7,596 bases of DNA from JANXUF01 sp043747685 (GTDB taxonomy: Bacteria; Actinomycetota; Acidimicrobiia; Acidimicrobiales; Ilumatobacteraceae). Every line of letters begins with the position of its first letter. Within the stretch, counting starts at the first letter, position 1. A program made the position numbers and the translations under genes. Where the stretch lies: assembly GCA_043747685.1 (NCBI GenBank), contig JAYTOR010000280.1, positions 1 through 7,596 of the forward strand, written 5' to 3'. This document shows positions 5,842-7,596 of this stretch, piece by piece. The notes under the pieces are model-generated. The model made no database searches. It was not told where the DNA came from and worked only from the letters and a program-made list of their open reading frames with translations.

Positions 5842-7509
5842 ATGAGCGGCATCGACGACTGGGAGCCGGCGCCACCTCCGCCACGCCAGCCGGTGCGTTC
5901 GACGGGCGCATCTGCTGGGAAATCGGGTGGCTCCGGAAGTGGCGCCGCGACGTCCGCCGCCACCAGGCCAGGACCGCGACCAGCGCCGCGATCAGCACCT
6001 CGATCAGGACCTCGCCCGCTCGGCATGCTCGGCAAGCGACGGGCACAACGAGAGCTGCACAGCACGCTGACGAAATTCCAACGGATGGTGATACCGCACG
6101 CCCTGATGGGTGCCGGCGAGGCGACGATGGCGGTGGCGTTGGCTGGATCCTCGTTCATTTCCGTCACTCCCGATGCGGCGCGTAGCAAGGTCCTGCTCTT
6201 CCTGACCATCAGCATGGCTCCGTTCGCCGTCGTCGCTCCGTTGATCGGCCCGGTGATCGACCGCATGCGTGGCGGCCGTCGTCTCGTCGTTCAGATTGCA
6301 GCGGCCGGCAGGGCGATCGTGACCCTGCTGATGATCCGCCATCTCGACAGTGTCCTGCTGTTCCCCGAGGTCTTCGCGGCCCTCGTGCTCGCCAAGACGT
6401 ACACCGTGTCGAAGGCGGCACTGGTGCCGAGCGTCGTCGGCAGCGATCAGGAACTGGTCGAGGCGAACTCCAAACTCGGCATCATCTCCGGCCTCTCGGG
6501 ATTCGCCGCCGCGATACCCGCCGGCATCATCTACAAAGGCGTCAGCGTGTTCCATAGCGCAACGCCCTCTGCCGCAGGTTCACTGTTGCACGGTGGTGTC
6601 GTCGAGCAGGTTTCGGGACCGAAGGCGACATTGTGTCTGACGATGGTGATATTCGCCGCCGCCTTCTTCGCCGCCACCCGCCTACCCCGCGAGGCAATTG
6701 CCGACCATAGCCAGAGCACCGAGGCAATGGAGGAACTGTCGACAGTGGCGGTTCGGCTGGCGTCATCGGGTATGGCGATCCTCCGCGCCTCTGTCGGATT
6801 CCTGTTCTTCCAACTGCTCTTCTACGTACGACGACACGATGCCAGCATCGGATGGGTCGGAGCGGGACTGGCAGCCTCGTCGGTCGCCACGATGCTCGGC
6901 AACGCCGTCGGACCGCGATTACGTCGACAACTGCGTGAGGAACTGATGCTGATCGGGGCGCTGATCCTCGCTGCTGTCGCTGGGCTGAGTACCGCTCTGG
7001 CTGCCGGATTGTTCACCAGCGTCGTGCTGATGGCGGCCGTGAACGGCTCGGCAGCGGTCGGCAAACTGGCCTTCGACTCGATCGTCCAACGCGACGCGCC
7101 GGAGGCGAACCAGGGACAGGCATTCGCGCAGTTCGAAACGAAGTTCCAGCTTGCTTGGGTCGGGGCCGGAATCGTCCCCGTGCTGCTGTCGATCACGCTG
7201 CCGATCAGCTTTCTCGTCGTCGGAGTGCTCGCTGCCTTTGCCGCCGTGACGTATCTCGTCAGTATGCGGCGACTGCAGCTCGGCCAACCGTTGCCGACGA
7301 CGATGACCCAGCGCGTCCGCCGTCAGGCAAAGTCGATGGCCGCCCAGCGTCGCGCTGCCAAGGAGGCAGCGGCGTCACGCGGAGACCAGTCACCGTTTGC
7401 TCCGCCGACGCCGACGCCGACGCCGACGACGCCGGCGGCTCCCCGGCGGTCGAATCGTCCGCAAGGTGAACTGCCGGTCAGCCGCAAGCTGCCGCCCCCC
7501 TCGCTGTGA
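5842..7509 (+). CDS. MFS-type membrane transporter with long low-complexity tails
   Basis: Polytopic membrane protein of 555 aa, most like major facilitator superfamily exporters; substrate unknown. Hydrophobic segments lie at about 84-108, 117-138, 149-165, 171-188, 210-230, 264-279, 310-328, 336-356, 369-390, 392-408 (weaker), 437-452 and 456-474, roughly the twelve expected. Charged PVIDRMRGGRR (137-147) after the second segment fits the MFS loop 2-3 motif. SKAALVPSVVG then LVEANSKLGIISGLSG (190-220) resembles the conserved region of EntS-like/MFS_3 transporters. The N-terminal 80 residues are Pro/Gly/Ser/Arg-rich, with a four-unit repeat. The C-terminal 80 are basic then Pro/Thr-rich and end in PPPSL. 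Both tails should be cytoplasmic. ATG 5842 is chosen as the first start. Starts at 6025 or 6085 would drop the N-tail. A role in phosphate uptake is not indicated, because the gene lies beyond a hairpin with its own promoter candidate. Confidence 0.85.
   Translation: MSGIDDWEPAPPPPRQPVRSTGASAGKSGGSGSGAATSAATRPGPRPAPRSAPRSGPRPLGMLGKRRAQRELHSTLTKFQRMVIPHALMGAGEATMAVALAGSSFISVTPDAARSKVLLFLTISMAPFAVVAPLIGPVIDRMRGGRRLVVQIAAAGRAIVTLLMIRHLDSVLLFPEVFAALVLAKTYTVSKAALVPSVVGSDQELVEANSKLGIISGLSGFAAAIPAGIIYKGVSVFHSATPSAAGSLLHGGVVEQVSGPKATLCLTMVIFAAAFFAATRLPREAIADHSQSTEAMEELSTVAVRLASSGMAILRASVGFLFFQLLFYVRRHDASIGWVGAGLAASSVATMLGNAVGPRLRRQLREELMLIGALILAAVAGLSTALAAGLFTSVVLMAAVNGSAAVGKLAFDSIVQRDAPEANQGQAFAQFETKFQLAWVGAGIVPVLLSITLPISFLVVGVLAAFAAVTYLVSMRRLQLGQPLPTTMTQRVRRQAKSMAAQRRAAKEAAASRGDQSPFAPPTPTPTPTTPAAPRRSNRPQGELPVSRKLPPPSL
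5968..6015 (+). repeat. Four-unit 12-base tandem repeat in the transporter N-tail
   Basis: The units are CCAGGACCGCGA, CCAGCGCCGCGA, TCAGCACCTCGA and TCAGGACCTCGC, each four codons, reading PGPR, PAPR, SAPR, SGPR (residues 43-58). The units have diverged, yet each keeps a Pro-Arg end, so the Pro-Arg spacing may be maintained by selection in this cytoplasmic extension. Confidence 0.7.
7405..7428 (+). repeat. Four exact CCGACG repeats in the transporter C-tail
   Basis: Four identical six-base units encode PTPTPTPT (residues 522-529), followed by TPAAP. This is a perfect short tandem repeat, prone to slippage. A change of whole units keeps the reading frame. Confidence 0.8.
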
Positions 7510-7521
7510 TCGCCGAGCGGC

Positions 7522-7596
7522 TCACCCCTGTTTGATCGCTTGCAGCGTGTAGGTCGCAGCCAGTCGTTCTGGCCGTGTTCGCAATTGGTACTCGCC
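7522..7596 (-). CDS. C-terminal end of a convergent gene, partial, unrecognised
   Basis: Read on the minus strand from the window edge, the frame is open for 24 codons and then stops at TGA (7522-7524 on the plus strand). The visible protein end is GEYQLRTRPERLAATYTLQA then IKQG. The mixed composition, with Arg, Glu, Tyr and Leu, looks like ordinary protein rather than a GC-rich shadow. Its stop would lie 12 bases from the transporter stop, a common convergent layout. All short frames here are open, so coding status is not proven, and I do not recognise the family. Confidence 0.4.
   Translation of the reverse strand, partial: GEYQLRTRPERLAATYTLQAIKQG

Noticed and set aside
4770..6266. A 498-codon open frame on the minus strand
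   Set aside because: It is antisense to the kinase end, the whole regulator and the transporter start, and it reads through the hairpin at 5713-5765. Its product is Arg/Asp/Ala-rich with no recognisable domain. It is a shadow of GC-rich coding DNA.
1..7596. CRISPR array, tRNA, rRNA, insertion sequence or prophage genes
   Set aside because: I saw no regularly spaced repeats, cloverleaf sequences, transposase motifs or phage genes. Coding regions fill nearly the whole window.

Overview
The window carries most of a high-affinity phosphate uptake and phosphate-sensing locus, followed by one separate membrane-transporter gene. The likely host is a high-GC actinobacterium. The reasons are the roughly 60% GC by eye, the SenX3/RegX3-type two-component pair (kinase H-box SHELKTPVGAM), PstB with the form GPSGCGKSTVLRCLNRMND, GTG start use and a possible leaderless promoter. 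An Acidimicrobiia-like lineage would fit, but that is a guess I cannot test here.

Layout, all plus strand unless noted. Bases 1-70 are the intergenic tail upstream of pstC. They begin with a perfect hairpin, and pstS, usually the first gene, presumably lies just outside the window. Next come pstC (71-1018), pstA (1018-1950), pstB (1950-2897) and phoU (2897-3685). After a 5-base gap come a senX3/phoR-type histidine kinase (3691-5004) and a regX3/phoB-type response regulator (5001-5708). The first three gene junctions are all TGATG stop/start overlaps of one base. The kinase/regulator junction is a 4-base ATGA overlap. This is one tightly coupled transcription unit. It appears to end at a very long hairpin (5713-5765) in the 133-base gap after the regulator. 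A candidate promoter then leads into an MFS-type transporter (5842-7509) with long low-complexity tails. The last 75 bases hold what looks like the C-terminal end of a convergent minus-strand gene. No stretch over 300 bases lacks a gene.

How the genes work together, from knowledge of the families: PstC and PstA form the membrane channel and PstB powers it, taking phosphate from PstS. PhoU relays the state of the transporter to the kinase. The kinase has a single N-terminal membrane anchor and no sizeable external sensor domain, so it probably reads Pst/PhoU rather than external phosphate. The kinase phosphorylates the OmpR/PhoB-family regulator, which would activate pst and other phosphate-starvation genes.

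The gene content is well known and I do not see a new biological system. The features worth a second look are small. They are a hairpin that spans the phoU stop and reaches to the kinase start, in-frame 12-base tandem repeats in both the kinase and transporter genes, the long hairpin after the regulator, and a possible leaderless promoter with an overlapping inverted repeat.
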